Positions 26,991-36,222 are shown, counted from the first letter of the stretch. The stretch is 64,000 bases of DNA from Devosia enhydra (GCF_900119845.1 NZ_FPKU01000002.1:206055-270054); one strand, 5' to 3'. Notes: generated by a model not told the origin, from the sequence alone. Translations and numbers: made by a program.

Positions 26991-28544
26991 CTAGTCGATC
27001 GTCACGTCGGCATAGGGCTGGAAGCGGAAGGGGGTCAGCGTGACACCCTTGACGCTGGGCTTCACCAGAGCAAGCTGGGTACGGACATAGGTGCCGCTGG
27101 TGCCCCAGTCTTCGAGCACGAGCAGGCGCTCGGCCTCATGATAGAGCGCGTAGCGCTCCTGCGGGTCGGTGGTCGCGGTGGCTTTTTCGATCAGCGCATC
27201 GAAATCGGGATTGCTGTAGCCGGTGCGGTTATAGGGGCTCTTGGAGTACCAGACCTGGGAGAGGAAATAGAGCGCGTCCGGATAGCCCGCCGTCCAGCCG
27301 AAATGGAAGAAGGGCACTTCCTTCGCATTAAGCGCGCGGATGAAGGTCGCCCGCTCCTGGGTCTGGAGCGTGACCTCGACATTGAACAGCTGGCTGTAGA
27401 GATCGGCGAAATAAGTGGCTTCCGTACGGCTGCTTTCAAGGCTGCCAAGCGTGAGCGGCGGCAGGCCATCGGCATATCCGGCCTCCGCGATCAACTGCTT
27501 GGCGCGTTCGGGATCGTGCGGGATGGCCGGAAATTCCGGATCATAACCGCCGACGCCGGGCGAAATCTGGCCATAGAGCGGCTGTGCGGCGCCCCCGAAC
27601 AGGCCGTTGACCAGGGCCTCACGATCAAGAGCGATCGAGAAGGCCTCGCGCACGCGCTTGTCCCTGAAGGGTTCGTAGAGCGCAGCGTTGAAGCCCAGAT
27701 AGTTGATCTGGGCTGCCGTGGCGCTCTGGAGCTGGTCTGCATATTGCGGATCGCGCAGCACGCGCCGGCCCGTTGCGGCCGAGAGGTAGAGCACGTCGAG
27801 CTCGCCCGTCTCGTAGAGCGCAAGCTGGGTGGTTTCCTCGGGCACGATCTTGAAGGTTACGCCGTCGATGGCCGGCGCGCCGCCCCAGTAATCGGCAAAG
27901 GCGTCCAGCTCCACCTGCTCGCCGCGCTTCCATTCGACGAACCGGAACGGGCCGGTTCCACCCGAATTCTCGGCAAAGAAATTGCTGCCCGCCTCGCCCA
28001 CGAGGCTCGCGTCGAAGAAGTTGAAGGGATAGATCGGAAACAGCACTTCGGGCTCGGTGAACCGAACCTCGACGGTCAGGTCGTCCACGACCTTGACGCC
28101 CTCGAGGTCGGTCGTGGTGCCGGCCTTGACGGCCTCGGCCCCGACGATGCGATTGAGATACTGGCTCGCCCCTCCGCCCTTGTTGCCCGGAATGAGCAGC
28201 TGCTCGAAGGTCGCCTTCACGTCCCGGGCGCCAAAGACGTTGCCGGTGTGGAACTTTACGCCTTCGCGCAATCGGAAGGTGAAGCCCAGCCCATCCTCAT
28301 GGGCTTCCCAGCTCGTAGCCAGCAGCGGGACGACATTGCCTTCCGCGTCGGTATCGGTGAAGCCCTGATAGACGTTCTTGAGGATGTCGCCCGAGATCAG
28401 CTCGGATAGCGTGATCGGGTCGACCTGCGAGGGATCGGCATTGATCGCCACGTTAAGGTCGCGCGCCCCTGCCGGCAGGATCGCGACCGAGGTCAGGAGG
28501 ATGGCGGCCAGCGCCAGCTGCCACCGTTTGATGTGCGTCTTCAT
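26991..28544 (-). CDS. periplasmic solute-binding protein, SBP_bac_5 type
   Basis: The 517-residue product has a Sec signal with cleavage near LPAGA. It has the family motifs DGLGFTFRLREGVKFHTGN, ELVGEAG-like loops and the dileucine region DKRVREAFSIALDREALVNG. It binds the ligand for the DppBCDF-like importer. The ligand is unknown; neighbouring flavoenzymes argue against a plain peptide. It has its own leader region with a palindrome. Confidence 0.93.
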   Translation of the reverse strand: MKTHIKRWQLALAAILLTSVAILPAGARDLNVAINADPSQVDPITLSELISGDILKNVYQGFTDTDAEGNVVPLLATSWEAHEDGLGFTFRLREGVKFHTGNVFGARDVKATFEQLLIPGNKGGGASQYLNRIVGAEAVKAGTTTDLEGVKVVDDLTVEVRFTEPEVLFPIYPFNFFDASLVGEAGSNFFAENSGGTGPFRFVEWKRGEQVELDAFADYWGGAPAIDGVTFKIVPEETTQLALYETGELDVLYLSAATGRRVLRDPQYADQLQSATAAQINYLGFNAALYEPFRDKRVREAFSIALDREALVNGLFGGAAQPLYGQISPGVGGYDPEFPAIPHDPERAKQLIAEAGYADGLPPLTLGSLESSRTEATYFADLYSQLFNVEVTLQTQERATFIRALNAKEVPFFHFGWTAGYPDALYFLSQVWYSKSPYNRTGYSNPDFDALIEKATATTDPQERYALYHEAERLLVLEDWGTSGTYVRTQLALVKPSVKGVTLTPFRFQPYADVTID

Positions 28545-28600
28545 GAAAGCTCACCCCAAAATCGAGAGCCGAGGGCTCTCTGTTGGCCGTGAGACTGCGG

Positions 28601-28616
28601 CTTAATGACCATTAAG
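28601..28616. promoter_or_regulatory. palindrome upstream of binding-protein gene
   Basis: CTTAATGACCATTAAG is a perfect 6-4-6 inverted repeat 57 bases before the binding-protein ATG. It is followed by TCGATCTATTTTAGG. The right arm extends as TAAGTCGA, which recurs upstream of the Rrf2 gene. It is a probable operator for that regulator. Confidence 0.5.
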
Positions 28617-28691
28617 TCGATCTATTTTAGGGATAAATTATTTTGCCTATCGCACAGCCTGAGCAAAGCGCGTCCCCTTCGTGACGAGTCG

Positions 28692-30185
28692 TCAGGATCG
28701 CGACCGCGATTTCGCGACGGCCGGCACGGCGCTCCCTGTTTCGGCACGGGGCTGCACGTCGGCAGGCTCTGCATTCCCTTCACCCAGGATCGGCTGTCGG
28801 CCGCGCCAGATGGCGGATGCGTAGCGCTCGATGCCGAACTCCGGGGAGAGCGGCGCAAGCATCCTGGCATCGTGATGGGCGACGTCATCGAGGAAGAGGT
28901 CGAGCCCGATGCGCTTGGTGATGATGGGAACGTCGCGGCGCATCGTCCAGATATCCCCGGTGGGCAGGCCGAAGCTGACATAGGCGCCCGGATTATAGGC
29001 GTGGATGTTGCGCAGATACGGCGCTGTACCCGGCGTCTTTTCGAGGAACTCGTGGGCCAGGCCCAGATAGGGATGGGCCCCGCCCTCCTCATAAGCCGCG
29101 CCCTCGGGCGGGACATACTGGTCTCGCCACAGGCGGATGTGCTGGACGATGTCGGCCAGTTCGGGCCGTGCCGAGAGATCGGTGAAATAGCCCGTGCCGG
29201 CAATGACGAAATCGAAGGCGAAGGTTTCCCCGTTTACTCCGGCCTCGACCCTGTCGTTGCGCACGATGGCGCTCGACCATGGCGCGGAAAGATGCAGGTG
29301 AAAATTGCGGTGGCGCGTGACACGGTCGATCGATTCCGCCGGCGGCGTCGATCCCGCATCCCGCCCGAGCAGCGCCTGCCGCCAGCGCACTGCGTCGGGC
29401 AGGTTGGAGTAGTGCTCGAAGGCGCCGGGATAAAAGCGGTTGCGATAGACCGGCAGGCTGGAAATGTGGTCGCGCCGGACAAACAGGTGCACATTGGCGG
29501 CGCCGCTTTCGAGCGCGACAGCGGCCGCGTCGAAGGCCGATGCCGCGGCTCCGACCACGGCAACGGACTTGCCGGCCAGCCGGTCGAAATCGATCGCATC
29601 GGCGGTATGTGCGAGATGGCTGCGGGGCAGCGTCGAGAGGACCGGAGGGATGGAGGGGCCGCCGCTGCCGGCGACGCCATTGGCCAGAATGATCTTGCGC
29701 GCGGTCTCGACAACCGGCCGGTCGCCTTCGACCAGGTGCAGGCGAAAGAAGGCGCCGTCGGGCTCGATACGGACGAGGCGCGTGCCATAGCGAACCGGCA
29801 GGCCGAGCGTCGTGCGATACCAGGAGAGATAGTCGGCCCAGTCGGTCCGGGAAATGCGATCGAACACGTCATAGGCCGCAGCGCCGCGGGTGGCCTCGTA
29901 CCAGGACTGGAAGCTCAGCTCCCTGACGCCGAGTTCGGGGCCCGAGACCGCCTTGGGTGTCCGCAGCCTGCGCATGCGAGCCCGCGTCAACCATACGCCG
30001 GCATGATCGGCATCGGGAGCCGCGTCGATGATCGAGACCTTGCCGATGCCCGAGCGCGACAAGGCGAACGCGAATGCACAGCCATTCTGGCCGCCGCCCA
30101 CCACCACCACATTGTGATCTATGCCGGGCCTGTCAGGCACCCAACTGCGCAGGTCGCCAGCGCTCGTCTCGGCTTCAGCCATCAT
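28692..30185 (-). CDS. flavin-containing monooxygenase-like protein
   Basis: The 497-residue product has two dinucleotide motifs, VVVVGGGQNGCAFAFAL (FAD) and SVAVVGAAASAFDAAAV (NADPH). The arrangement resembles class B flavin monooxygenases that oxidise N, S or C atoms. It lacks the clear FxGxxxHxxxY/F fingerprint I would expect, so monooxygenase activity is likely but not certain. It follows the FMN reductase gene by 48 bases and precedes the ABC importer genes on the same strand. Confidence 0.75.
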   Translation of the reverse strand: MMAEAETSAGDLRSWVPDRPGIDHNVVVVGGGQNGCAFAFALSRSGIGKVSIIDAAPDADHAGVWLTRARMRRLRTPKAVSGPELGVRELSFQSWYEATRGAAAYDVFDRISRTDWADYLSWYRTTLGLPVRYGTRLVRIEPDGAFFRLHLVEGDRPVVETARKIILANGVAGSGGPSIPPVLSTLPRSHLAHTADAIDFDRLAGKSVAVVGAAASAFDAAAVALESGAANVHLFVRRDHISSLPVYRNRFYPGAFEHYSNLPDAVRWRQALLGRDAGSTPPAESIDRVTRHRNFHLHLSAPWSSAIVRNDRVEAGVNGETFAFDFVIAGTGYFTDLSARPELADIVQHIRLWRDQYVPPEGAAYEEGGAHPYLGLAHEFLEKTPGTAPYLRNIHAYNPGAYVSFGLPTGDIWTMRRDVPIITKRIGLDLFLDDVAHHDARMLAPLSPEFGIERYASAIWRGRQPILGEGNAEPADVQPRAETGSAVPAVAKSRSRS

Positions 30186-30233
30186 CGTCCCTCTTTTTTC
30201 GCCCGGTTGAACCTCGCCCGGCCTGACCCTGCG

Positions 30234-30845
30234 TCAGGCCGTGTCGCGCTGCCGTGACGCCGATCTGCGCTGACCGGCCTGCAGAAGACGTGCGGCATGC
30301 GCGCTGGCCATAGCGATGCGCCGGTCGACGTCAGGGTCGATCTGGCGAAAGTCGAGAAAGCTGCGGTCCTGGGCGAACACCGTCTCGGGCACGATGGTCG
30401 CGCCCAGCCACTGGAACAGCGGAACGAGCTGATGCTCGATCAGCCCGGCATCTTGAGGCGATGTACTCGTTGCTCCCAGAATGACCGGCCGGGCGTGCAT
30501 CGCCTCGGGATCGAGGAAGTCGATCAGGTGTTTGAAGAGGCCCGGATAGCCGCCGCGCAGGACAGGGACCGACACGATGACTAGATCGGCGGCTTCCATG
30601 GCCTGCAGGATGGAGAGGCCCGCAGGAGAGAGTTCGGAGCGCGTCCGCGCAAGTCCGAGGTCCTGGCCGGCATCGACAAGGTCGAACTGCTCGAGTTCCC
30701 CACGGACGGCGCCGGCGACGCGCCGGCCCAGTTCACCTGCCAGCGCGCGGCCCCGCGACGGCCGTGAAATATTGCCGCTCAAGGCCGCCACGCGTGGTCG
30801 GGATGGCGGGATCGCCGAGGGATCGAACAGGGAGAGCACCGTCAT
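30234..30845 (-). CDS. NAD(P)H-dependent FMN reductase (SsuE/MsuE-like)
   Basis: This is a 203-residue flavodoxin-fold protein with VAALSGNISRPSRGRAL for the phosphate loop and DLVIVSVPVLRGGYPGLFKHLI at the flavin edge, typical of SsuE/MsuE. Such enzymes supply reduced FMN to monooxygenases that release sulfur from sulfonates or split heterocycles. No luciferase-like partner is in the window. Its start overlaps the small upstream gene. Confidence 0.88.
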   Translation of the reverse strand: MTVLSLFDPSAIPPSRPRVAALSGNISRPSRGRALAGELGRRVAGAVRGELEQFDLVDAGQDLGLARTRSELSPAGLSILQAMEAADLVIVSVPVLRGGYPGLFKHLIDFLDPEAMHARPVILGATSTSPQDAGLIEHQLVPLFQWLGATIVPETVFAQDRSFLDFRQIDPDVDRRIAMASAHAARLLQAGQRRSASRQRDTA

Positions 30846-31057
30846 CTGTGCCGACGCCTTTCCGAGGCGCTGAAAAGAGCGGCGCTACCGGCGTGGTCGA
30901 GATCATGTTCGGGCCAGCGGCCATCAAGGATCAGATGCTGCCGCTCTTCGGGCAGCAACCGCCAGTGCCGCTCCCGCGCGATACGGATACCGGGGCCGGT
31001 AGTGTCGTCTGCGTCGGCAAGGCTGGACAGCGAAGGCTCGGGACTGGCACGGTTCAT
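30842..31057 (-). CDS. small hypothetical protein coupled to FMN reductase
   Basis: The product has 71 residues starting MNRASPEPSLSSLADADD. A basic helix IRIARERHWRLLPEERQHL is followed by an acidic tail. GGAG lies upstream of the ATG, and the stop overlaps the FMN reductase start (ATGA), both signs of a real gene. No family recognised; no cysteines or signal peptide. Confidence 0.65.
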   Translation of the reverse strand: MNRASPEPSLSSLADADDTTGPGIRIARERHWRLLPEERQHLILDGRWPEHDLDHAGSAALFSASERRRHR

Positions 31058-31195
31058 ATCGTGATCTCCACTGCGGGGCTGTGAACGCTCGGCTTTGGCG
31101 GCCGCAGGTCCCGTCGCGCCCAAGGGAGGAGGGAAGACGCGACGGGATCGGCGCTGGCGGACAGGGAACCGCCAAGTCGCTCGGATGCCGACCGA

Positions 31196-31240
31196 CGGCG
31201 TAATCTTTATAATATCTAGTGACTAAGTCGAGTATTGCTG
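31196..31240. promoter_or_regulatory. AT-rich promoter/operator with shared TAAGTCGA
   Basis: This is an AT-rich island (TAATCTTTATAATATC) in an otherwise GC-rich divergent region between the small hypothetical gene and the Rrf2 gene. It contains TAAGTCGA at 31224-31231, the same octamer as at 28613-28620. It is a candidate Rrf2 binding site and core promoter. Confidence 0.5.
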
Positions 31241-31375
31241 TTGCGTTGCGCGGCGATGCCGTGGAAAATCCTCCCCCGGCATGCTGCGACACCATCACGC
31301 CCCGCATGTCGTTGTAGACCGGCTCAATAGAATATATGAGGTGCCGATCGATGCTTTGCTGGATTGAATTGGCGC

Positions 31376-31822
31376 ATGCTGACCGCAAAGGGAAAATACG
31401 GGCTGAAGGCGATGGTGCACCTCGCCGGCCTTCCGCCGGGCGAGCTGGCGATGTCGGCCGATATCGCGGCGGCCAACACCATCTCGAAAAAGTTTCTCGA
31501 TGCGATCCTTGGCGAGCTGCGCAACGCGGGTCTGGTGCTGACCCGCAAGGGCAAGGCCGGCGGCTACCGTCTTGCCCGGCCGGCCGAACAGATCATGGTG
31601 GGCTCCATCGTGCGCGTGCTCGACGGGCCGCTCGCGCCCATTCCCTGCGCCAGCCACACCCGGTTCGAGCCCTGCGAGGATTGCAATCTCGAGACCTGCC
31701 AGGTGCGGCGCATCATGCTCGAGGTGCGCAATTCGGTGGCGCAGGTGCTCGACAACACATCGCTGGCCTCGATGCGCGCCAACGATCTCGGGCTGCTGCG
31801 CGACCTGCGCCGCCCCGCCTGA
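31376..31822 (+). CDS. Rrf2 family transcriptional regulator
   Basis: The product (148 residues) begins MLTAKGKYGLKAMVHLA, the classic Rrf2 winged helix start. The recognition region is ISKKFLDAILGELRNAGLV, then RKGKAGGYRLARP. Four cysteines follow (PCASH...EPCEDCNLETC), which could bind Fe-S or zinc as in IscR/NsrR-type sensors. It is divergent from the FMN reductase operon, so it likely controls it. The ATG at 31376 is chosen over a TTG at 31364 by match to family starts. Confidence 0.9.
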   Translation: MLTAKGKYGLKAMVHLAGLPPGELAMSADIAAANTISKKFLDAILGELRNAGLVLTRKGKAGGYRLARPAEQIMVGSIVRVLDGPLAPIPCASHTRFEPCEDCNLETCQVRRIMLEVRNSVAQVLDNTSLASMRANDLGLLRDLRRPA

Positions 31823-31841
31823 ACGGCCGGGAGTTTCGGGC

Positions 31842-33191
31842 GTGACGGCCGCGCTCTCTGTCATCATCGTGGGTGGTGGCGCCAGCGGGGTCACGCTGGC
31901 AGCCCAACTGCTCGAGGATGTGACCCGCCCCATCCGCGTCACCCTTGTCGAGCGCCGCGACCGGGTGGGCGAAGGCGTCGCCTATTCGGCCCGCCAGCGC
32001 GAGCATGTGCTCAACGTGCCGGCCCAGGGCATGAGCGCCTTTCCCGACCGGCCTGAGCATTTTTTCGACTGGCTCGTCGAGCGCGGGCTGATCGGTCCCT
32101 CCGAGCGCTTCACCTTCGTGCCCCGCCGCCTCTATGGGCAGTATCTGTGGAGCCTCGTTGCGCCTGCCCTTGCGGCCAATGACGGGCGGCTGACGCTTGC
32201 CAAGGCGAGCGCCGTCGACCTCGTGACGAGCGGACGCGGCGTCGAGGTCGCGCTCGACAATGGCACGAGCCTCGTGGGCCAGGTGGCTGTGATCTGCGTG
32301 GGCCATGAGGAAAAGCCGCCACGGGCCAATGGCGTCGCCGTCCGCGTCGGGTCCGACGCCGATACCGATCTCGACCCCGAGGCGGAGGTCGTCATCCTCG
32401 GCTCGGGCCTCTCGATGGTCGATGCCTGGCTGCGCCTCGATCATTCCGGCCACCGCGGTCCGGTGACCGTGCTCTCGCGGCGCGGGCTGCTGCCCCAGGC
32501 GCATCGCCAGGTCACGCCCATTCCGCTCGAAGCCGCCGATGTGCCGTTCGGCACCGATACCGGCTATTTCACCCGCTGGTTCCGCGCCTTGTGCATCGAG
32601 GTCGAGCAGCGCGGCGGCGACTGGCGCTCGGTGGTCGATGCGCTGCGGCCCTTCAACCAGCGCATCTGGCAGGGCTGGACGGTGGAGGCGCGCCGCCGCT
32701 TCCTGCGCCATGTGCGGCCGTTCTGGAACATCCATCGCCACCGCATTCCGCCCGATATCCATGCCCGCCTCGGCGCAGCGGTCGAAACCGGCCGCATCCG
32801 CCTTTTGGCCGCCGAATTCATCGGTGTGGAAGCAGTGGGCACCAGGGCGCGCATGCAGTATCGGCCCAAGGGCGAAACGCGCACCCTCTCGCGCGATATC
32901 GACCGCATCTATGATTGCGGCGGGGTCTCGGTGGATGTGACGCAGAGCTCCAACCCGCTGGTCACCGCGCTGATCGCAAGGGGCAGCGCGCGTCCCGATG
33001 CGCTGCGGATCGGGATGGATGTGACCCCCGACCTCGCGGTCGTCGATCGCGACGGTGTGGCATCCGCCCGCGTCTTCGCGCTGGGGCCCTTGACCCGCGG
33101 CACCTTCTTCGAGATCGAGGCCATGCCCGACATCCGCGTCCAGGCATCCCTCCTCGCCGAACGCCTCAAGTGCCGAAGCGATGCCCCTTGA
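31842..33191 (+). CDS. FAD/NAD(P)-binding protein (NAD_binding_9 type)
   Basis: The 449-residue product has SVIIVGGGASGVTLAAQLL at the N-terminus, REHVLNVPAQGMSAFPDRPE and EVVILGSGLSMVDAWLRL. These fit the FAD-NAD(P)-binding family of single proteins with unassigned redox roles. The GTG at 31842 has GGGAG upstream. It is 19 bases after the Rrf2 stop and so in one operon. Its end runs convergently into the TctA remnant. Confidence 0.82.
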   Translation: MTAALSVIIVGGGASGVTLAAQLLEDVTRPIRVTLVERRDRVGEGVAYSARQREHVLNVPAQGMSAFPDRPEHFFDWLVERGLIGPSERFTFVPRRLYGQYLWSLVAPALAANDGRLTLAKASAVDLVTSGRGVEVALDNGTSLVGQVAVICVGHEEKPPRANGVAVRVGSDADTDLDPEAEVVILGSGLSMVDAWLRLDHSGHRGPVTVLSRRGLLPQAHRQVTPIPLEAADVPFGTDTGYFTRWFRALCIEVEQRGGDWRSVVDALRPFNQRIWQGWTVEARRRFLRHVRPFWNIHRHRIPPDIHARLGAAVETGRIRLLAAEFIGVEAVGTRARMQYRPKGETRTLSRDIDRIYDCGGVSVDVTQSSNPLVTALIARGSARPDALRIGMDVTPDLAVVDRDGVASARVFALGPLTRGTFFEIEAMPDIRVQASLLAERLKCRSDAP

Positions 33192-33555
33192 GATCGCCGA
33201 CGCGGAAGAATTCGCTGTCTGCCCGCACGATGATCTTGCCGGCCGGCTGGCCCTGGGTGAGCCCTAAAAGCACGGTGGGGCGAAGATCGGCATGCGCTGC
33301 AGGATGGTGAGGAAATCGCCCCGCGCCAGAAGCATCGCCCGGCGCAGATATTCCTCGATCAGCGGGCCGAGGATGAAGCCGATCAGCAGCGGCGCGGGCT
33401 CGTAGCCGGCCAGCTTCAGGCCGTAGCCCAGGAGCCCGAAGCCGAGCACCAGCACGACATCGGTGAAGCTGTAGGTGAGCGAATAGACCCCGACGCAGAT
33501 GAAGATGATGACGGTGGAGGGGCCGGCATAGATGCCGTGCATCAGATTACGTGCG
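33166..33555 (-). pseudogene. TctA-type tricarboxylate transporter remnant
   Basis: The minus strand encodes only the C-terminal membrane part of a tripartite tricarboxylate transporter large permease: IFICVGVYSLTYSFTDVVL and YEPAPLLIGFILGPLIEEYL, then RRAMLLARGDFL. The N-terminal ~400 residues are absent. Near the end a frameshift around 33268 would join a further 34 codons ending at 33166. No TctB or TctC is nearby. Confidence 0.8.
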
Positions 33556-33632
33556 GTGCCAATGCGCGTGTTTGTCCTGGGTCTCGTGATGACGATCGCG
33601 CTGCGCAATGCGTCGAGGGGGGCTGTACGGCG

Positions 33633-34289
33633 CTACGACCAGGCGATCGACTGCAGCAGCGCCTGCGCGGCCCTCTTGAGGTCGCGCGACAGATCCATGC
33701 GGACATGCTTGAACTCGGGCCGGGCCAGCACGGCCCGGGCGGCCGGGGGCGGGTTAGCATTCGGCCACATACCGACAAGCAGGGTGCCGATCATGGCAAT
33801 TGCCCAGCCGCAATCGGCCGGCGTGGTGCCGGGCAGGCGCGCGGTCAGCGCCGCAATAATCCTCGCGGTCTGCGCATTCATGTGCAGCTTGGTCGCGGCA
33901 ATGGTGTCTTCCGAGACATTCTGCTCAAGAGTGGTGGTCAGGATAGCGATCAAAGCGCAGCACCTTGGATGCGCAAGGAAAGTCGTGCTGATGGCTTCAG
34001 CCAGGGCCGGCACGTCGCCGCTGGGCTGGGCGCCGATGGTAGCTTCCATGGCGTCCACCAGTTTCACGAATTCGTCGCGGAACAGCTCGAGCAGGACCTG
34101 CTCGCGGCTTTCGAAATAGCGATAGACATTGGACTTGGTGAAGCCGGCCTTGGCAGCGATCGCATTGAGGCCGGCCCCGGACGGCCCCTCGGCATCAAAC
34201 AGTTCGGCGGCCGCCGCAAGCAGTTGCTTGCGGCGGAGCGTGATCTGTTCGGGCTGTCGAGCACGCTGGAAGGATTGGGCGAGGGTCAT
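33633..34289 (-). CDS. TetR/AcrR family regulator
   Basis: The 218-residue product has the DNA-binding segment LFDAEGPSGAGLNAIAAKAG, then FTKSNVYRYFESREQVLLEL. The C-terminal ligand domain contains a CC pair (HPRCCALIAILTT). It starts 9 bases after the SDR stop, so it is co-transcribed with it. A palindromic site ahead of the SDR gene is the likely autoregulatory operator. Confidence 0.92.
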   Translation of the reverse strand: MTLAQSFQRARQPEQITLRRKQLLAAAAELFDAEGPSGAGLNAIAAKAGFTKSNVYRYFESREQVLLELFRDEFVKLVDAMEATIGAQPSGDVPALAEAISTTFLAHPRCCALIAILTTTLEQNVSEDTIAATKLHMNAQTARIIAALTARLPGTTPADCGWAIAMIGTLLVGMWPNANPPPAARAVLARPEFKHVRMDLSRDLKRAAQALLQSIAWS

Positions 34290-34298
34290 GCCGCCAGT

Positions 34299-35228
34299 CT
34301 AAGCCGCGCGGACCGTCCCCGGGAAGGGGACGCCCGTCAGTTTCTCCGTCTCATCCCAGAGGCGTTGCGCTAAGGCGACGTCGAGTGCTGCGTTGGGCGT
34401 GGTTGCGACGCCCACCTTGCCTCTCACTTCCATGAGGCCCTTCGGGCCATAATAGGCGCCGGGGACGGCATCAGCTGCGGTGGCGGCAAATAGCGTCGGC
34501 AGGGCAGCTTGCGGCACGGGTGCGAACAGGAATGTCAGGTATCGTCGCGCAAAGGCCGCTGGGTTCTGCTCGCCCATACCGTTGACGATAAGGTCGGTGC
34601 GCGCGACGCCCGGATGGGCAGCTAGGCTCGTAACGCCCCAGTTGTTTGCTTGGCTGCGACGCTGCAGCTCAAAGGCGAACATCAGGCAGGCCAGCTTGGA
34701 TTGGCCGTAGGCCACCATCGGCGTGTAAGGCTCCGACTGCAGGTTGCTCAAGTCTATCTTTCCCTGCCGGGCGGCAACGCTCGACAGCGACACGACGCGT
34801 GCGTTGGGCGACGCCCGCAGCAGCGGAAGCAGACGAGCGGTTAGCGCAAAGTGTGACAGGTAATTCGTGCCGAACTGCAGTTCGAAGCCGTCGCTCGTGA
34901 TCTTGCGGGTGGGTGGTGTCATGACGCCTGCATTGTTGACCAGGATGTCGAGCGGCTCGCCCGCTGATATCAGCCGGTCGCTGAGTGCCGCGACCGAGGC
35001 GAGGCTACCAAGGTCGACCAGTTCGAAGGCGATGTCGGCATTGGCTGCAACGGTGCGAATGTCGCTAATGGCCTTTCTGCCTTTTTCGGCATTTCGGCCG
35101 GCGAGGATGACGCGGGCGCCGTGCACGGCCAGCATGCGCGCGGTCTCGTAACCCAGGCCGCCGGTGGCGCCGGTAACAACTGCAGTCTTACCGGAGAGAT
35201 CGGGAATGTCACGTTCGGAGTAGGTCAT
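34299..35228 (-). CDS. SDR oxidoreductase, retinol/protochlorophyllide reductase-like
   Basis: The 309-residue product has [36 protein letters not shown] and YGQSKLA (YxxxK). This longer SDR type is often a target gene of its neighbouring TetR repressor. ATG 35228 has GAGGA at proper distance; two upstream ATGs in the same frame do not. Confidence 0.9.
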   Translation of the reverse strand: MTYSERDIPDLSGKTAVVTGATGGLGYETARMLAVHGARVILAGRNAEKGRKAISDIRTVAANADIAFELVDLGSLASVAALSDRLISAGEPLDILVNNAGVMTPPTRKITSDGFELQFGTNYLSHFALTARLLPLLRASPNARVVSLSSVAARQGKIDLSNLQSEPYTPMVAYGQSKLACLMFAFELQRRSQANNWGVTSLAAHPGVARTDLIVNGMGEQNPAAFARRYLTFLFAPVPQAALPTLFAATAADAVPGAYYGPKGLMEVRGKVGVATTPNAALDVALAQRLWDETEKLTGVPFPGTVRAA

Positions 35229-35255
35229 GCTGCGCATCCTCATAAGAAACCAGTA

Positions 35256-35281
35256 GTCTCTAAATAGGAGACCGCCGGTCT
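35256..35281. promoter_or_regulatory. overlapping TetR-type palindromes
   Basis: GTCTC-N7-GAGAC (35256-35272) and AGACC-GCC-GGTCT (35269-35281) overlap and share the half-site GAGACC. They sit 28-53 bases before the SDR ATG, where a TetR repressor encoded in the same operon would bind. Confidence 0.65.
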
Positions 35282-35608
35282 TCTGTCAAGCTTTGGTTTT
35301 CCGGCGGCGTGAATCCAGATTGGGAGCTCGACAGATTTTGAGGTGTCGTACAGGCGTCAGGCCGGTCTGGACTTCGCTGATATCGACGGGCGAGGCTGAG
35401 CCGCAGGCGAGGCTGATTTTTGCCGCCGTTATGGTAACTGGTTGGGTGGGACAAGGCGCAGACAGACTTTCGTCACTTCCGCATGGATCCCATCATTGCG
35501 CCCGAATGCCTGCCTGCTACATCGTTTCGGCGTCGGCACGTTCCGTTTGAGGCTGATGTGTGCCCCTTCACCGAATTGGCGCGCAAACTCTCACGCTAGA
35601 GAAACAAG
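35282..35608. other. intergenic stretch, no gene recognised
   Basis: There are no conserved motifs on either strand. The right end may contain the lost start of the DUF488 pseudogene. Confidence 0.4.
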
Positions 35609-36039
35609 GGACGTCTTCACCATCGGCTACCAGGCGCAGCACAGGCCGAAGTCATCGCGACGCTGAAACGAGCGAGCGTCGAACTGCTCGCAGTATCCGC
35701 GCCGTCCCACTTTCGAGTCGTCTGGGCTTTCCAAGGAGATTCTAGCCCGAGGTCTTCGCGCGGCGGACATCGATTACATTCATCTCAAGGCACTCGGCAC
35801 GCCCCCGGAAGGACGGGGAGCTGCCCGCAAGCATGACCACGCAAGATTGGCGTCGGTTCACGCGGCTCGACTCGCAGCTTTAGGATCTGGCCCAGCGCCA
35901 CCGAACCGCCCTGCTCTGCTTTGAACGCGAACCGAGTGGCTGTCATGGCTCTCTCCTCGTTCCGGCCGCACTGCCCACAGCCACAGTCACAGACCTTTTC
36001 GTCAATGTCGGTTTTGCAGACCTGACGCCTGACGCATGA
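35609..36039 (+). pseudogene. DUF488 gene broken by several frameshifts
   Basis: Successive frames spell a DUF488 protein. They are DVFTIGYQ; EVIATLKRASVELL; SIRAVPLSS then GFPRR; LARGLRAADIDYIHLKALGT then PPEGRGAARK; and DLAQRHRTALLCFEREPSGC. The last reading continues to a stop at 36039. The first segment has the family start and the last has the ALLCFExxPxxCHR end, so nearly the whole gene was once here. At least four frame changes and an in-frame stop show it is dead. Confidence 0.85.
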
Positions 36040-36202
36040 GGGACAAGTAGCACCGGTCGGCCGGCAATGCGCCCTCTTTCCAGCCTTTCCAAATCGATCG
36101 TCAATCTCCTGAAAGCGGCCATTTCTTGGAACAGGCAATCCTGAATTAGGGTGATTTGCAGGAGTGTCCCGCCTTAAGGCCGGTCATTTACCGACACCGA
36201 AA

Positions 36203-36222
36203 ATCAGAGTTCCATTTCTGAT
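36203..36222. promoter_or_regulatory. inverted repeat upstream of helicase gene
   Basis: ATCAGA-N8-TCTGAT lies about 40 bases before the chosen start of the giant helicase gene, in an AT-richer patch. It may be an operator. No regulator is encoded in the operon. Confidence 0.35.

Noticed and set aside
35785-36138. 117-codon minus-strand frame with many cysteines
   Set aside because: It is the antisense of the DUF488 relic, whose plus-strand readings match the family end to end.
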